Notes: generated from the sequence alone by a model not told the origin. A stretch of DNA of 64,000 bases from a bacterium (GCA_024223715.1 JAAEOA010000321.1:1-64000), one strand, 5' to 3'. Positions 46,586 to 57,352 are shown, counted from the stretch's first letter. Numbers and translations: made by a program.

Positions 46586-46724
46586 GGTTGTGCCCAAGAG
46601 AATGTCGCTGGGTGCTTTTTAACAAAAACACTCAGCAATCATCAACCTAAAACACATAAATCTCCAGTGTTTCATCAAATCTAAGACCACAAATTGAACC
46701 AGCGACATTCTTTTGGGCACAACC
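46586..46724. mobile_element. Small inverted-repeat element, MITE-like
   Basis: A 26-base arm (46586-46611, beginning GGTTGTGCCCAAGAGAATG) is matched by its reverse complement at 46699-46724 with a single mismatch. The arms enclose 87 bases with no coding potential and an inner AACACT/AGTGTT pair. The total length is 139 bases. The gap between two polysaccharide genes and long terminal inverted repeats fit a non-autonomous element (MITE) or a long hairpin. No obvious target-site duplication flanks it, so the class is uncertain. Confidence 0.55.
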
Positions 46725-46775
46725 CATTTCTTGGGCCCGGTGTGATGTTTTGTGCAGTATGTTGATGATATAAAA

Positions 46776-46804
46776 TGGACTTGGCGGGGTAAAATTGCTA
46801 TAAT
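46776..46804 (+). promoter_or_regulatory. Putative promoter of the secreted phosphoesterase gene
   Basis: TGGACT (46776-46781), 17-base spacer, TATAAT (46799-46804), about 50 bases before the ATG at 46853. It lies to the right of the inverted-repeat element. Confidence 0.55.
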
Positions 46805-46852
46805 TGCAGTCAGTCATTAACTCTTCTGCATTAAACGCCTCCAAGGACTGCC

Positions 46853-49594
46853 ATGCACCCAATTCGCCAGATATTTTTGCTTGTGTTATTTTTGACCCAG
46901 TCATCATGGGTCTTTGCCGGTGGCAGCGCCGAGTGGATCACCAATAGTTCCCAGCTTTTACAAGGTAGCAGTGCGGTGGGACAACTTGGAGATGTTCTGC
47001 TTTCCAACGGGGAAATCTCGGTGGTTATATCGGCCATAGAACACCCCCACAGTTATGCCAGCAGTGGCGGTTGCATTGTGGACGCTGCTCTGACATCTGA
47101 CCGGGTCGATGCTTTCGGGCAGCTCTATCTTTATTTGAATGACGATTGGCCCCGGCAGGCAAACTATTCATTATTGACCATCGAGGACAACGGCGCCGGT
47201 TCCAACGCTGCTCATGTGCAGGTTGTTGGCGTGGACACAGACAATGCTTCCCTTGGCATTGTCACCGATTATTACCTTGGTGACGGCGCTTCTGAAGTCA
47301 CCATTATTACCACGGTAACCAACAGTAGTGCATCCGGTCTGACCGATTTTGAATTGGGCGATGCCACCGAGTGGAATAATTGCGAGGCATTTGCGCCAGG
47401 TTACGGATTTAACGTCAGTGGTACGACTTATGAAAAATGGTTAGCCGCCTCCTCCGGAGCTTTGGTTTATGGTTATTTTGCCCATGGTGAAACCATGTGG
47501 GGACCCAATGGAAATGCCTGGGCGGATGTTAATGTTACCAGTGTGGATGTTCCCGCCGGTCAGGATGCGAGCTTTACCCGGTACTTTCATGTGGGCGATG
47601 GCGGAGTGGCTTCGGTAGCCAGCCGAGCCCATGAATTGGCTGAATTGACGGTGGGTATTTTGAGTGGAACCGTTGCCCGAAATGACAACGCCAGCCCCAT
47701 TGAAGCCGCCTCGGTGGATGTTTACGATGGAGACGGCAGTCTTTATACCCAGATGATCACCAATGAATCCGGTCAGGGACAGGTTAGCCTGGAACCGGGA
47801 AACTGGCGTCTGGTGGCCCAGGCTTCGTCCTATTCTTCGGTGGAGCAGTGGTACACCGTAAACCCCGAAGGAACCACCAACTTTTCTTTTCTCATGAACG
47901 AAGGTTCAGCCAGTGGCAGTTACGCCTTGGGCGATACTCTGACTGTCATTCAAAAACCCATTTTGAGCGTACCTGTTATTGCTCCGGTCGGATCTTCTTT
48001 CACCATCAACTGTGAGGCCGATCCTTCGACCACCGGTTGGGCTGCAACTTTGAGACGGGGAGAAATTGAGGTTTTTCTAACCCTTGAATCGGCAGCCTAT
48101 AACCCGGCAACCACGTGGTGGGACCTCCAGGTTCAGGTGCCTGAAATGGCTCTGTTCGAAATGTATGACCTGCGAGTAACAGCCGATGGCGGTGTCGATG
48201 ACAGCTCTCATAACGCCGTTCAGGTAGTTGAAGCCGAACGTCAGAATTTTTATTTCCTGCACATTACTGACACTCATTTGCCGACTCACCTGTTCTACGA
48301 CAATGCTGCTTCTCTGACCGATACCAGCGAAGTTGAAGACTTGCGTGCGATTATTCAGGATGTAAAGTTGATCAACCCCGCTTTTGTTCTGCACACGGGC
48401 GACTTGATTAACGAAGGCGAACTCGAAGACTACGAACAGCGCCGATACTATTCCCGCAGCAAGCAGGTATTGGGTGAGATGTCCGTTCCCGTTTATCTTA
48501 TTGCCGGGAACCACGACATTGGTGGTTGGAATTCCACCCCGCCTTCATCAGGCACCGCTCGTCGGGATTGGTGGCGCTTTTATGGTTGGAAGATTTTAAA
48601 CGATCCACCAGCAGGAGCACCTCTATTCACTCAGAATTACAGCTTCGACTATGCTGGAGTGCATTTTACAGCCATTGAGGCGTACGACAATTACGACATG
48701 TGGCGTTCCCAGATTTATGGTGCCGAGAGCTTCACTCAGGGACAAATGAATTGGTTGGCAAATGACTTGAGTGAATCGGCTGGCAGCCTGGCTCAGGTTC
48801 TTTTTTATCATTACGATTTTTCCGGCCAAATCAATTTGACAAACCTGGGGGCGGACATGGCTCTCTGGGGCCATATTCACAGCAGCTCGGGTAGTCTGGC
48901 TTCACCACCGTACGATTTGTCCACCGATAATGTTAGCGACGGGGCACGCAGTTATCGTCTAATACGGGTTCACAACGGAGTATTGGATCCACGACCTACT
49001 CTTAGTGCGGGTGGGGCAGGAGAAAAGTTGCAGGTGCAGTACGGTCCATCCAACTATGGTGCTGCTGACAGTGTCAGGGCCACCATCACCAATCTTTTGT
49101 CTGAAGGATTTCCCAACGGACAGGTCATTTTTAACATGCCTTCCAGTGGTGGTTCAGGGGCGCGCATTCCCTCGGTTGAAGGGGGTACTCTTGTTCAGAT
49201 CGATGAAAGCGGCAGTTTAAGCCGGTGGTATGTTGAGGTGGATATTGTTGCTGAGGGCACGACCATGGTGTCGGCAAAATGGACTGCGGCCAGCGGTGAA
49301 CCCCTGCCTTCAAATGCTGGACTGGTTTTGCATCCGGGTTTCCCAAACCCATTCAATCCCTCCACAAATTTGAGCTATTCCTTGCCGGAGCGAGGGCATG
49401 TCCGAGTGGCCATCATTGATTTGCGAGGTCGTGAAGTGGCTCTTCTGGTCGATGAGTATCAGGAATCAGGAGAGCATTCCGTGGTGTGGAATGCAATGAA
49501 CCGTTCTGGACAGGCGCTGCCTTCGGGGACTTTTATTGCTCATGTTTCATCGGGTGGTGTGATTCGGACAACCAAGATTACTTTGGCAAAGTAG
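46853..49594 (+). CDS. Secreted metallophosphoesterase with C-terminal sorting domain
   Basis: A 913-residue secreted protein with a signal peptide (residues 1-22, ending VFA-G). Residues about 25-265 form an N-terminal beta domain of unknown type. About 267-365 is a carboxypeptidase-regulatory-like sandwich (GILSGTVARND, YSSVEQWYTVNPEG). The calcineurin-like phosphoesterase core (about 463-705) has FLHITDTHLP, HTGDLINEGE, IAGNHDIGG, FYHYDFSG and LWGHIHS, the metal-binding Asp, Asn and His set. The last 85 residues are an FlgD-like/type IX-like sorting domain (HPGFPNPFNPSTNLSYSLPE to RTTKITLAK). It ends at a strong terminator at 49611. The substrate could be a phosphodiester in teichoic-like polymers, nucleotides or lipids. 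Confidence 0.88.
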   Translation: MHPIRQIFLLVLFLTQSSWVFAGGSAEWITNSSQLLQGSSAVGQLGDVLLSNGEISVVISAIEHPHSYASSGGCIVDAALTSDRVDAFGQLYLYLNDDWPRQANYSLLTIEDNGAGSNAAHVQVVGVDTDNASLGIVTDYYLGDGASEVTIITTVTNSSASGLTDFELGDATEWNNCEAFAPGYGFNVSGTTYEKWLAASSGALVYGYFAHGETMWGPNGNAWADVNVTSVDVPAGQDASFTRYFHVGDGGVASVASRAHELAELTVGILSGTVARNDNASPIEAASVDVYDGDGSLYTQMITNESGQGQVSLEPGNWRLVAQASSYSSVEQWYTVNPEGTTNFSFLMNEGSASGSYALGDTLTVIQKPILSVPVIAPVGSSFTINCEADPSTTGWAATLRRGEIEVFLTLESAAYNPATTWWDLQVQVPEMALFEMYDLRVTADGGVDDSSHNAVQVVEAERQNFYFLHITDTHLPTHLFYDNAASLTDTSEVEDLRAIIQDVKLINPAFVLHTGDLINEGELEDYEQRRYYSRSKQVLGEMSVPVYLIAGNHDIGGWNSTPPSSGTARRDWWRFYGWKILNDPPAGAPLFTQNYSFDYAGVHFTAIEAYDNYDMWRSQIYGAESFTQGQMNWLANDLSESAGSLAQVLFYHYDFSGQINLTNLGADMALWGHIHSSSGSLASPPYDLSTDNVSDGARSYRLIRVHNGVLDPRPTLSAGGAGEKLQVQYGPSNYGAADSVRATITNLLSEGFPNGQVIFNMPSSGGSGARIPSVEGGTLVQIDESGSLSRWYVEVDIVAEGTTMVSAKWTAASGEPLPSNAGLVLHPGFPNPFNPSTNLSYSLPERGHVRVAIIDLRGREVALLVDEYQESGEHSVVWNAMNRSGQALPSGTFIAHVSSGGVIRTTKITLAK

Positions 49595-49610
49595 AACGTT
49601 TGTTTTTCAT

Positions 49611-49647
49611 GGAGGAGGCCGCAGATATCTGGCCTCCTCCTTTATTT
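49611..49647. terminator. Bidirectional intrinsic terminator
   Basis: A perfect 10-bp GC-rich stem, GGAGGAGGCC (49611-49620) and GGCCTCCTCC (49631-49640), followed by TTTATTT. It separates the phosphoesterase gene from the end of the tryptophan operon and probably stops both. Confidence 0.88.
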
Positions 49648-50670
49648 CTCAGGTCTTTCCACCATGTTCCGTCCCATGGCCTGGGCCACAGGCCGCAAAC
49701 TGATCATCAATTCATCGAAAGCGGAAAAAGTCAAACTCTGTGGTCCGTCTGAAAGGGCTTCAGCAGGATTGGGGTGGGTTTCAATAATGATTCCATCGGC
49801 ACCCGAGGCCACCGAGGCCCGGCACATATCAGCAACATAATCCACATGGCCCACGGCATGGCTGGGGTCCACAATGACTGGCAGGTGCGACATGCTTTTG
49901 ATTACCGAAACAGCTGAAAGGTCCAGAGTATTGCGAGTGGCTTTTTCAAAAGTCCGAATGCCGCGTTCGCAAAGCATAACCTGAGTATTTCCACCGGACA
50001 TAAGGTATTCCGCTGCCAGGAGCATTTCTTCGATGGTAGACATCAGCCCCCTTTTTAACATGACAGGCTTGCGCTCTTTGCCCACAGCTTCGAGCAGAGC
50101 ATAGTTCTGCATGTTGCGTGATCCGATTTGCAGAATGTCAGAATAACGAGCCACCAAAGGGACCAGTTCAGGGGAAATGATTTCCGTAATGACAGGCAAT
50201 CCGGTTTCGTTTCGAGCCTGGGCCAGGATTTTTAAACCTTCTTCACGAAGACCCTGGAAACTGTATGGCGAGGTGCGTGGTTTGTAGGCCCCGCCACGCA
50301 GAATTCGTCCACCACAGGCTTTTACCTGGCGGGCAGTGCTGAGCAATTGCTCTGTCGATTCAACTCCGCAGGGTCCAGCCATGACCACAAATTCAGAGCC
50401 GCCGATTTTAAAATCAGCCACCGAAACAACGGTGGGATCAGATTTGAAATCTTTGCTGACCATTTTGAACTTGCTGCTCAACGGTGAAATTTGTTCCACC
50501 CCTGCCATGTTGGCCAGTTCCAGCAAGTCTCCTTCTCCAGCTTCCATAATGCCAATGACTGTTCGTTGGGCGCCATGATTGGGCCGGGGCTGAAATCCTT
50601 TATCTTCGAGGGCTTTCAAAACCTGACCCAGTTCGGCCATGGTTGCATTTTCTTTCATGACTACAATCAT
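49642..50670 (-). CDS. aroF: DAHP synthase (3-deoxy-7-phosphoheptulonate synthase), type I-beta
   Basis: The first enzyme of the shikimate pathway, joining phosphoenolpyruvate and erythrose 4-phosphate. Residues 1-70 form the ferredoxin-like (FDL) regulatory domain; residues about 90-340 form the barrel with [36 protein letters not shown] and [36 protein letters not shown] in pieces. Length 342 residues matches the FDL-type enzymes, which are inhibited by tyrosine or phenylalanine through that domain. The start overlaps trpA by four bases (ATGA), so the enzyme that feeds the pathway is made from the tryptophan operon. It is the last gene before the terminator. Confidence 0.95.
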   Translation of the reverse strand: MIVVMKENATMAELGQVLKALEDKGFQPRPNHGAQRTVIGIMEAGEGDLLELANMAGVEQISPLSSKFKMVSKDFKSDPTVVSVADFKIGGSEFVVMAGPCGVESTEQLLSTARQVKACGGRILRGGAYKPRTSPYSFQGLREEGLKILAQARNETGLPVITEIISPELVPLVARYSDILQIGSRNMQNYALLEAVGKERKPVMLKRGLMSTIEEMLLAAEYLMSGGNTQVMLCERGIRTFEKATRNTLDLSAVSVIKSMSHLPVIVDPSHAVGHVDYVADMCRASVASGADGIIIETHPNPAEALSDGPQSLTFSAFDELMISLRPVAQAMGRNMVERPEK

Positions 50671-51485
50671 AAGGATGTATCTTTCCGGCTGGTCATAGCC
50701 TGGTTCATTTCAGAGAGAAATTCAGTGGCAGCGGCAATGGCATTTTTTCCGGCCTGATCTATGGTGCGAATTAAGGCGCTGCCAACGATGGCACCATCGG
50801 CAACGGTGGCCACGGTAGCTGCCTGTTGGGGTGTGGAAATTCCAAAACCAACATAAAGAGGCATGGGAGTAATTTTCCGTACCCGCGAAACATAATTTCC
50901 CAATTCGCTTCCCGATGCAGTGCTGGTGCCAGTGACACCACTGGTGGAAACCAGATAGAGAAACCCGCTGGCCTTTTGAGTGTTCACTGCCAGACGTTCA
51001 TCTGTGGTCGTGGGAGCCATAAGATCCACCAGATCACAGCCATTACTGGCCAGAAGCTGCCGAAATTTAGCAGATTCTTCTGGAGGAAGGTCTGGAATGA
51101 TGACTCCGGCGACCTGTGCTTTGCCACAGGCCAGAGAAAAATTCTCGGCACCCATTTTCAGGATGGGATTCAAATAGCCCATCAAAATTACCGTAAGACC
51201 ATGTTCCTTCTTCGTGGCTGAGGCCAATTCCAGGGTTCGTTTTAATGTCATGCCCTGGGCCAGAACTTGCTGAGAAGAGGCTTGAATAATCGGGCCATCG
51301 GCCACCGGATCGCTAAAGGGGATTCCAATTTCAACCAGACTGCAACCGGCCGCTGCCGCTGCTTCCATTATTTTCATGAATGACTTTTCATCGGGATAGC
51401 CAGCGGTAAGAAACGGCACCAGGGTTTTGATTCCCTGTTTGCGAAGTTTCTCTGTCTGTTGGGTCAATCTTCCAGAGGTGTTCAT
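50667..51485 (-). CDS. trpA: Tryptophan synthase alpha subunit
   Basis: Releases indole from indole-3-glycerol phosphate and passes it to TrpB. Signatures: [33 protein letters not shown] (catalytic Glu and Asp), [12 protein letters not shown], and [13 protein letters not shown] with GAIVGSALI. Length 272 residues is normal. It overlaps trpB at its start and DAHP synthase at its end, each by four bases (ATGA). Confidence 0.96.
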   Translation of the reverse strand: MNTSGRLTQQTEKLRKQGIKTLVPFLTAGYPDEKSFMKIMEAAAAAGCSLVEIGIPFSDPVADGPIIQASSQQVLAQGMTLKRTLELASATKKEHGLTVILMGYLNPILKMGAENFSLACGKAQVAGVIIPDLPPEESAKFRQLLASNGCDLVDLMAPTTTDERLAVNTQKASGFLYLVSTSGVTGTSTASGSELGNYVSRVRKITPMPLYVGFGISTPQQAATVATVADGAIVGSALIRTIDQAGKNAIAAATEFLSEMNQAMTSRKDTSL

Positions 51486-52702
51486 GCTTCTTCTCCTTCC
51501 AGATTGTCCATGTCTTTGTCTCCGCGACCAGAGAGGTTGATGACAATGACTGGCTGGTCGGATCCGGCTGATTTATTCAGTTCAGTGCGAACGGATTCAT
51601 CGTTCAGCAGGGACCGGCAGAAGGCCAGCGCATGGCTGGATTCAAGAGCGGGAATGATTCCCTGCAGGCGGGAAAGATCGCTGAAGGCTTGCAGGGCCTG
51701 CTGGTCAGTGACACTGCTGTACTGGACTCGATCGGTGTCTTTGAGGTGGCTGTGTTCCGGCCCTACACCCGGGTAATCCAGACCGGCGGCTACCGAGTGG
51801 GCAGGTATTATTTGGCCGTCATCATCCTGGAGAAGGTAGCTGAATGATCCATGCAATACACCAGGTTCTCCCAGGCTCAAAGCTGCTGAATTTCCGGCTG
51901 TTGAACCACCGGCTTCCACTCCGAACAATGAGACATCGTCGTCAAGAAATGCTGAGAAAATTCCGATGGCGTTGCTGCCGCCACCAACACAGGCAATCAC
52001 CGCCTGGGGCAAACGGTTCTCTACTTCCAGAATTTGTCGGCGGGTTTCCGTACCAATGACCGATTGGAACTGACGAACCATGGCTGGGTAGGGGTGCGGC
52101 CCTACTACTGAACCAAGTATGTAATGAGTATCGGCCACGTTGGAAACCCAATCGCGGATGGCTTCGCTGGAAGCGTCTTTTAAGGTGCGGGCCCCAGAGG
52201 TCACGGGAATCACTTTGGCACCCATCAATTCCATGCGGCGCACGTTGGGCGCCTGACGTTTCATGTCAATTTGTCCCATATAAACTGTGCATTGCAAGCC
52301 CACCAGAGCGCACACCGTGGCAGTGGCCACTCCATGTTGGCCGGCGCCGGTTTCTGCCACAATACGTGTTTTTCCCATACGTTGGGCCAGGAGAATCTGC
52401 CCCAGACAGTTATTGATTTTATGAGAACCAGTATGGTTCAGATCTTCTCTTTTGAGATAGATACGGGCGTGGTTGCCAAAACTCTGCTCCAGGCGACTGG
52501 CGCGATACAAAGGCGTGGGCCGACCGGAAAAATTGCTCAGCAGGTTGGCCAGATCAGAGTTGAACTGGGGGTCCTGAATAGACGCCTGCCATGATTGTTC
52601 CAGTTCCATCAGGCAAGGCATGAGGGTTTCAGGGACAAATTGCCCACCGTAAGGGCCAAAGCGGCCGGGGCCTGATGGTGGGAATATAGACTCGGAATTC
52701 AT
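51482..52702 (-). CDS. trpB: Tryptophan synthase beta subunit
   Basis: Joins indole and serine using pyridoxal phosphate; 406 residues. [15 protein letters not shown] at the N-terminus, [16 protein letters not shown] with the PLP lysine, [12 protein letters not shown], and the phosphate-binding [12 protein letters not shown] are all present. The frame extends to 52762, but ATG 52702 has GGGAG seven bases upstream and overlaps the stop of trpCF as ATGA. This is the TrpB1 type, which pairs with TrpA. Confidence 0.96.
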   Translation of the reverse strand: MNSESIFPPSGPGRFGPYGGQFVPETLMPCLMELEQSWQASIQDPQFNSDLANLLSNFSGRPTPLYRASRLEQSFGNHARIYLKREDLNHTGSHKINNCLGQILLAQRMGKTRIVAETGAGQHGVATATVCALVGLQCTVYMGQIDMKRQAPNVRRMELMGAKVIPVTSGARTLKDASSEAIRDWVSNVADTHYILGSVVGPHPYPAMVRQFQSVIGTETRRQILEVENRLPQAVIACVGGGSNAIGIFSAFLDDDVSLFGVEAGGSTAGNSAALSLGEPGVLHGSFSYLLQDDDGQIIPAHSVAAGLDYPGVGPEHSHLKDTDRVQYSSVTDQQALQAFSDLSRLQGIIPALESSHALAFCRSLLNDESVRTELNKSAGSDQPVIVINLSGRGDKDMDNLEGEEA

Positions 52703-54087
52703 GCTTTTACTCCCGCAATGAATGATTTGGTTTTTGAAGCATCTTTGAAACGAAGCTTGCATTCCACTCCACTGGAGACATCAATACAGAATAACCTGGA
52801 ACGCTGGGCGATAATGATTTCAGGTGTGAGCCCACCAGCCAGAAAAACATCGTGACCCGATGCGCTGAGGTTGAGGGCTGCCTGTAAGCATTGTTCCTGT
52901 GTCGCAGGTTCCTGATCTTTTCCCTTGGGCAAATCAATCAGAAAATATGCAACCGAAGAATACTGGTTGACGATTTCTTCGCTGGCTTTTGAAGGGACCA
53001 AAGCTTTGACAACAGGAAGTCCCGACCCCTCAGATACAGCCTGGCAAAATTCAGGACTTTCGTCCCCGTGAAGTTGAATGAGGTCAAGACAGGCATCGTC
53101 TGTCAGACCCAGAATGTATTCGAGGCTTTGGTCCATAAACACTCCGCACAAACGAACATTTTCCACAGATTCCCTGATCAATCGGGCCTCTTCCAGGTTT
53201 ACCTGGCGCGCGCCTTCTGCAAAAATTATCCCCAGGAAATCTGCACCAGCCTGTTGAGCCATTTGGGCGTCTTGGGCATTGGTTATACCGCAAATTTTTA
53301 CTCGGGGTTTAGTTTCAGATTCCCGGCCATTGAGTTCGGCCACTTTTCGTCCTGGGTCACGGCTTTGAAGCAGGGCGTGACCAACCAGAAAGGCATCGGC
53401 ACCTAATTCGGCCATACTGGTAATGTCGCTGCGGCTGTAAAGGCCGCTTTCACTAATTTTTATGGCCCGATCTGGTATGTTTGGCATCAGGGCGGCACCA
53501 TTGGCTAAGCTGGTTGTCAGAGTGGCCAGGTTGCGGTTGTTGACTCCAATGAGGTGGGCGCCAGCGGCCACCGCCTGGTCAATATCTCTTTGGTCGTGGC
53601 ACTCAACCAGAACATGGAGTTGCAAATTGTGAGCAAAATTCAGGAGCGTTTTTAATCGTTTTTCGTCGAGCATGCGAACAATGAGCAGAACCGCGTCTGC
53701 TCCACAGGACCAGGCGTGCAGAAGCTGCACTTCGTCGATAACAAAATCTTTTACCAGAACGGGAAGAGAGACGGCGGCTTTGATTTCAGCAAGGTCGGCC
53801 AGGGATGTGCCAAAGTGAGTCTTGTCGATAACCAAAGAAAGGGCGGCGGCTCCATTGCGACGGTACGAGCGGGCCAAAGTGGCCGGTGTTGCGGCTTGAT
53901 GGAATTCCGGATGACTGGGCGACTTGCGTTTTATTTCGGCAATGACGCGGTCGCCTCCGCTTAAAGCAGCGGCGAAATCACGTATGGGCATATCGGCAGG
54001 TCGCTGGGGTTTTGATTTTTCAAACCGAGCGCGCAGACCTTTCACTTCGGCTTCTTTGAAAGGAAGAATTTTCTCAAGGAAACTCAT
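52699..54087 (-). CDS. trpCF: Fused indole-3-glycerol-phosphate synthase / phosphoribosylanthranilate isomerase
   Basis: A bifunctional 462-residue enzyme. Residues 1 to about 255 are the TrpC half: [47 protein letters not shown] and [11 protein letters not shown]. Residues about 262-462 are the TrpF half: [15 protein letters not shown] (the KxCG motif), [28 protein letters not shown] and FLAGGLTPE with IDVSSGVE. Catalytic Lys and Cys positions look intact in both. This fusion is known from enterobacteria and occurs in other lineages too. It begins one base after the stop of trpD and its stop overlaps the start of trpB. Confidence 0.96.
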   Translation of the reverse strand: MSFLEKILPFKEAEVKGLRARFEKSKPQRPADMPIRDFAAALSGGDRVIAEIKRKSPSHPEFHQAATPATLARSYRRNGAAALSLVIDKTHFGTSLADLAEIKAAVSLPVLVKDFVIDEVQLLHAWSCGADAVLLIVRMLDEKRLKTLLNFAHNLQLHVLVECHDQRDIDQAVAAGAHLIGVNNRNLATLTTSLANGAALMPNIPDRAIKISESGLYSRSDITSMAELGADAFLVGHALLQSRDPGRKVAELNGRESETKPRVKICGITNAQDAQMAQQAGADFLGIIFAEGARQVNLEEARLIRESVENVRLCGVFMDQSLEYILGLTDDACLDLIQLHGDESPEFCQAVSEGSGLPVVKALVPSKASEEIVNQYSSVAYFLIDLPKGKDQEPATQEQCLQAALNLSASGHDVFLAGGLTPEIIIAQRSRLFCIDVSSGVECKLRFKDASKTKSFIAGVKA

Positions 54088-54088
54088 T

Positions 54089-55126
54089 TTAATGGCCTTC
54101 CTTTTTCCCCGAGGGTGTTTTCAGCTGTTCAATAACCTGCTGAGCAGAGCCATCGCTCATTTTCTGGCGAGCCAGTTCAAGGCCTTCGGCAATGGTGTGA
54201 ACAAGTCCAGCCAAATGGGCAACAAAAGCCGCGTTCAAAGCTACAATGTCGGCCGCCGGGCTGCGTTCTCCATTCATAATGTTGGAGATGATGCGAGCGT
54301 TGGTTTCCACGCTTCCGCCCTGCAAATCTTCAGGTTTGCAAAGTTCCAGACCCACCTCTCGGGGATCAAATATGCTGGTGTTGATTTTCCCGTTTTCCAA
54401 AGTGGCTATTTTGGTTTTTCCCATGAGAGAAACTTCGTCAAGCCCGCCTTCTCCGTGGACTACACAGGCTCTTTCGGACCCAAGGGCGGCCAGAACCTGG
54501 GCCATTTTTTCACAAAGATCTGGATCAAAAACACCCAACAGCTGAACTTTTGCTCCTGCGGGATTGGTCAAAGGCCCCAGGATGTTAAAAACCGTGCGCA
54601 CACCCAATTTGTGCCTGGCAGGCATGGCATGCTTCATGGCCGGATGCAGGTTGGGGGCGAAAAGAAAACCCAGCCCAACGTTGTCAACCATTAGTGCCGC
54701 CTGCTTGGGGTTCAGGCTGATGTCAGCTCCAAGGGCTTCCAGAACATCGGCGCTGCCACATTTTGAAGAAACCGCCCGGTTACCGTGTTTGGCTACAAAA
54801 CAACCCATGGACGCGGCCACAATGGCTGCTGCAGTGGAAATGTTGAACGTGCCACTGCCGTCGCCGCCGGTTCCGCAGGTATCCACCAGATTTTGTTGCT
54901 TCGGTTGAACCGATAGGGAATTTTCGCGCATGGCCATGGCCATGCCGGTGATTTCATCCACGGTCTCAACTTTATTTTTTAAGGCCAGCAGAATGTCCGC
55001 CAGCAAATCGGTTGGCACCTGGCCTTTCATGATGGCGGTCATCATGTTTTGCGAATCCTGGCGAGATAGATTTTTCCCTTTCAGCAATGGCTCTAAATGC
55101 GACTGACTCAGGTTCGGGTTACTCAT
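54089..55126 (-). CDS. trpD: Anthranilate phosphoribosyltransferase
   Basis: Adds phosphoribose to anthranilate; 345 residues from this start. The glycine-rich motif [42 protein letters not shown], and [36 protein letters not shown] (all in pieces) match the family. The frame opens at 55147, but ATG 55126 has AAAGGAG nine bases upstream. It overlaps the end of trpG by eight bases. Not fused to trpG, unlike E. coli. Confidence 0.96.
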   Translation of the reverse strand: MSNPNLSQSHLEPLLKGKNLSRQDSQNMMTAIMKGQVPTDLLADILLALKNKVETVDEITGMAMAMRENSLSVQPKQQNLVDTCGTGGDGSGTFNISTAAAIVAASMGCFVAKHGNRAVSSKCGSADVLEALGADISLNPKQAALMVDNVGLGFLFAPNLHPAMKHAMPARHKLGVRTVFNILGPLTNPAGAKVQLLGVFDPDLCEKMAQVLAALGSERACVVHGEGGLDEVSLMGKTKIATLENGKINTSIFDPREVGLELCKPEDLQGGSVETNARIISNIMNGERSPAADIVALNAAFVAHLAGLVHTIAEGLELARQKMSDGSAQQVIEQLKTPSGKKEGH

Positions 55127-55712
55127 TTCCCGGTACTCCTTTGCCAATTGCCAGCTGCAGAAAATTGCTCAGCAGGGTGGCTCCTTCAGGAGTCAAAATT
55201 GATTCGGGATGAAACTGCAATCCTTCAATGGGCAGGTCGCGATGACGGACACCCATGATTTCTCCGCCACTGGTGTAGCTGGATATTTCCAATTCCCCGG
55301 GAAGATGTTCTTCCATAGCGATGAGAGAATGATATCGATTAGCCTGAAAAGGATTCGACAACCCGGAATAGATGCTGCCGCCATCATGGTAAACTTGACT
55401 GGTTTTGCCATGCATAAGCCGGTCAGCCCGCACAATTTTTCCACCGTAGGCCTGAACGATGCTCTGATGACCAAGACAGACTCCCAGAATGGGACCTTTG
55501 CCGGCATAAGCTTTGATCAGTTCAAGGCTGATGCCTGCATCGTCCGGAGTTCCCGGGCCGGGTGAAATAACCACCGATTCAGGATTCAGGGCCAACGCTT
55601 CTTTCACGGAAATCTGGTCATTTCTGAAAACTTCAATTTCGGCCCCTAATTCAGCCAGAGCCTGCACAATGTTGAACGTGAACGAGTCGTAATTATCGAT
55701 AAGCAAATGCAT
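55119..55712 (-). CDS. trpG: Anthranilate synthase glutamine amidotransferase subunit
   Basis: Supplies ammonia from glutamine to TrpE; 197 residues. [17 protein letters not shown] at the N-terminus, the nucleophile cysteine in [17 protein letters not shown], and the His-Glu pair in [13 protein letters not shown] form the class I amidotransferase triad. The open frame runs back to 55877 inside trpE, but ATG 55712 has GAGGGGATC upstream and matches the family N-terminus. It starts two bases after the trpE stop. Confidence 0.96.
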   Translation of the reverse strand: MHLLIDNYDSFTFNIVQALAELGAEIEVFRNDQISVKEALALNPESVVISPGPGTPDDAGISLELIKAYAGKGPILGVCLGHQSIVQAYGGKIVRADRLMHGKTSQVYHDGGSIYSGLSNPFQANRYHSLIAMEEHLPGELEISSYTSGGEIMGVRHRDLPIEGLQFHPESILTPEGATLLSNFLQLAIGKGVPGNE

Positions 55713-55714
55713 GA

Positions 55715-57241
55715 TTAGATCCCCTCTTCGGCAATGCGAACCGCCCGGCAGAGGGCTTTCATTTTGTCCAGTGATTCCTGATGCTCGCGTCCCGGATCTG
55801 AATCTGCCACAATGCCGGCTCCGGCCTGAACGCTGAATTGTTTGCCCTGCATGAGCAGAGTGCGAATGGTGATGCACATATCCATGTCACCATTTTGTCC
55901 AAAATATCCCACGGCACCGGCATAGTGGCCGCGGCGGTCGTTTTCCAGTTTGGAAAGGATTTCCATGGCTTTGATTTTGGGTGCCCCTGACACTGTTCCG
56001 GCAGGGAAGGTCGCTTTTAAAGCATCGAACATGTCCAGGCCTTCGAGCAATTGTCCTGAGACATGGCTGACCAGATGCATCACATGGCTGTAGCGTTCAA
56101 CGGCCATAAATTCATCAACTTTGACTGTTCCGGTTTGGCAAACCCGACCCACATCGTTGCGGCCCAAATCCACCAGCATAACGTGCTCGGCTCTTTCTTT
56201 TTCGTCGGCCAGCAGGTCTTCAGCCAGTTCGTTGTCCCGGGCAATGGTCTTGCCGCGGGGCCGGGTTCCGGCAATGGGGTTGACTTGCAGACGGCCGCCG
56301 GTCAGACGCACCATCATTTCCGGAGATGAGCCAATGAGCTGGAAATCTTTGAAATCGAGGAAGAAAAGATACGGGCTGGGGTTGAGAATGCGCAGGGCGC
56401 GATAAATCTGGAAGGGGTCCACTTCGGTTTCTCCACTCAGGCGCTGAGAAAGAACAATCTGGAATGTATCGCCCGCCAGGATGTGTTCTTTCACCTGACC
56501 CACCAAATTCATGAAAGTTTCCCGTTCGAGGTTGGATGTCAGGCCTGCACTTGGATCGCTTGCAGGTTCCTTGTGCCCATGCAATCGGCGTTCTTTGCGG
56601 GTCGCTGCCGGCAGGGCTTCATCCAGAGCATTCAAAATGGCTTCAATTTCCGCACTGGCTGAATTGAACGCTTCTTCTGCAGAACCGGATCCGGGCAGAG
56701 TCAGAATTTCGATTTCACTTTTAATGTGGTCAAAAACCACCAGGGTTCGTGGGAACATAAAACGATAGTCAGGCAGGTCGTCCATGGCGGCCTGGGGCAG
56801 ACTAATATTTTCGAAGTATTTAACCATATCAAAGCCCACGTACCCGACAGCACCACCAAAGGGAGGGGGCAGGGGCGATTCTGAATCCTGAGTCAGGGCC
56901 GAGCGGGACAATTCGTCACGAACCGGACTCAGAGGATCCAACGGATCGACAGCTACCGAAGTGGAATCCTGTCCCGGACGTTTGATTTGAATCTGGTCGT
57001 TATTCAGTTGAATGTCGCAACCGGCGGAAAGTCCGATGAAGGAATGGCGTCCCATTTGAACCCCTCGTTCCACGCTTTCCAACAGGAAAGCACTTCCGCC
57101 GGGCTTGGATTTCATGAAAGCTTTCAGCTTCAGAAATACCGAGACGGGTGTTTCCAGGTCGGCGGCAATAGTGGCCCTGATGGGTACGGTCTGACCCTGT
57201 TGGGTGCTTTCGATATAGTCTGATCTGGTGGGCGAAATCAT
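55715..57241 (-). CDS. trpE: Anthranilate synthase component I
   Basis: Converts chorismate to anthranilate, the committed step; 508 residues. The tryptophan-binding motif LLES is present ([20 protein letters not shown]), which implies feedback inhibition. The chorismate-binding domain has [43 protein letters not shown] and [18 protein letters not shown]. The frame opens at 57277, but ATG 57241 has GGAGG five bases upstream. It is the first enzyme gene of the operon, about 50 bases downstream of the attenuator. Confidence 0.96.
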   Translation of the reverse strand: MISPTRSDYIESTQQGQTVPIRATIAADLETPVSVFLKLKAFMKSKPGGSAFLLESVERGVQMGRHSFIGLSAGCDIQLNNDQIQIKRPGQDSTSVAVDPLDPLSPVRDELSRSALTQDSESPLPPPFGGAVGYVGFDMVKYFENISLPQAAMDDLPDYRFMFPRTLVVFDHIKSEIEILTLPGSGSAEEAFNSASAEIEAILNALDEALPAATRKERRLHGHKEPASDPSAGLTSNLERETFMNLVGQVKEHILAGDTFQIVLSQRLSGETEVDPFQIYRALRILNPSPYLFFLDFKDFQLIGSSPEMMVRLTGGRLQVNPIAGTRPRGKTIARDNELAEDLLADEKERAEHVMLVDLGRNDVGRVCQTGTVKVDEFMAVERYSHVMHLVSHVSGQLLEGLDMFDALKATFPAGTVSGAPKIKAMEILSKLENDRRGHYAGAVGYFGQNGDMDMCITIRTLLMQGKQFSVQAGAGIVADSDPGREHQESLDKMKALCRAVRIAEEGI

Positions 57242-57292
57242 CGCTTCCTCCAAGTTATGTCTTTTGAATACCATCATCCGGCAGGGTGGGAC

Positions 57293-57326
57293 AATAAAAA
57301 ACCCACCATCTGCACAGATGGAGGGC
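57293..57326 (-). terminator. Tryptophan operon attenuator (terminator hairpin)
   Basis: On the minus strand, CCCTCCATCTG (57325-57315) pairs with CAGATGGTGGG (57312-57302, one mismatch), followed by TTTTTTATT (57301-57293). It lies between the leader peptide gene and trpE. The 5' arm CCCTCC is also complementary to GGGAGG at 57370-57365 (near the end of the leader ORF), which can form the competing antiterminator. Confidence 0.9.
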
Positions 57327-57352
57327 CTACAAGACGGGTTGGGTTCTTTCAG

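Noticed and set aside
46647-46907. Minus-strand ORF of 86 codons at the inverted-repeat element
   Set aside because: It spans an element arm, the promoter and the start of the phosphoesterase gene and has no ribosome site or recognisable product.
53924-54694. Plus-strand ORF of 256 codons
   Set aside because: It is antisense to trpCF and trpD, which are certain.
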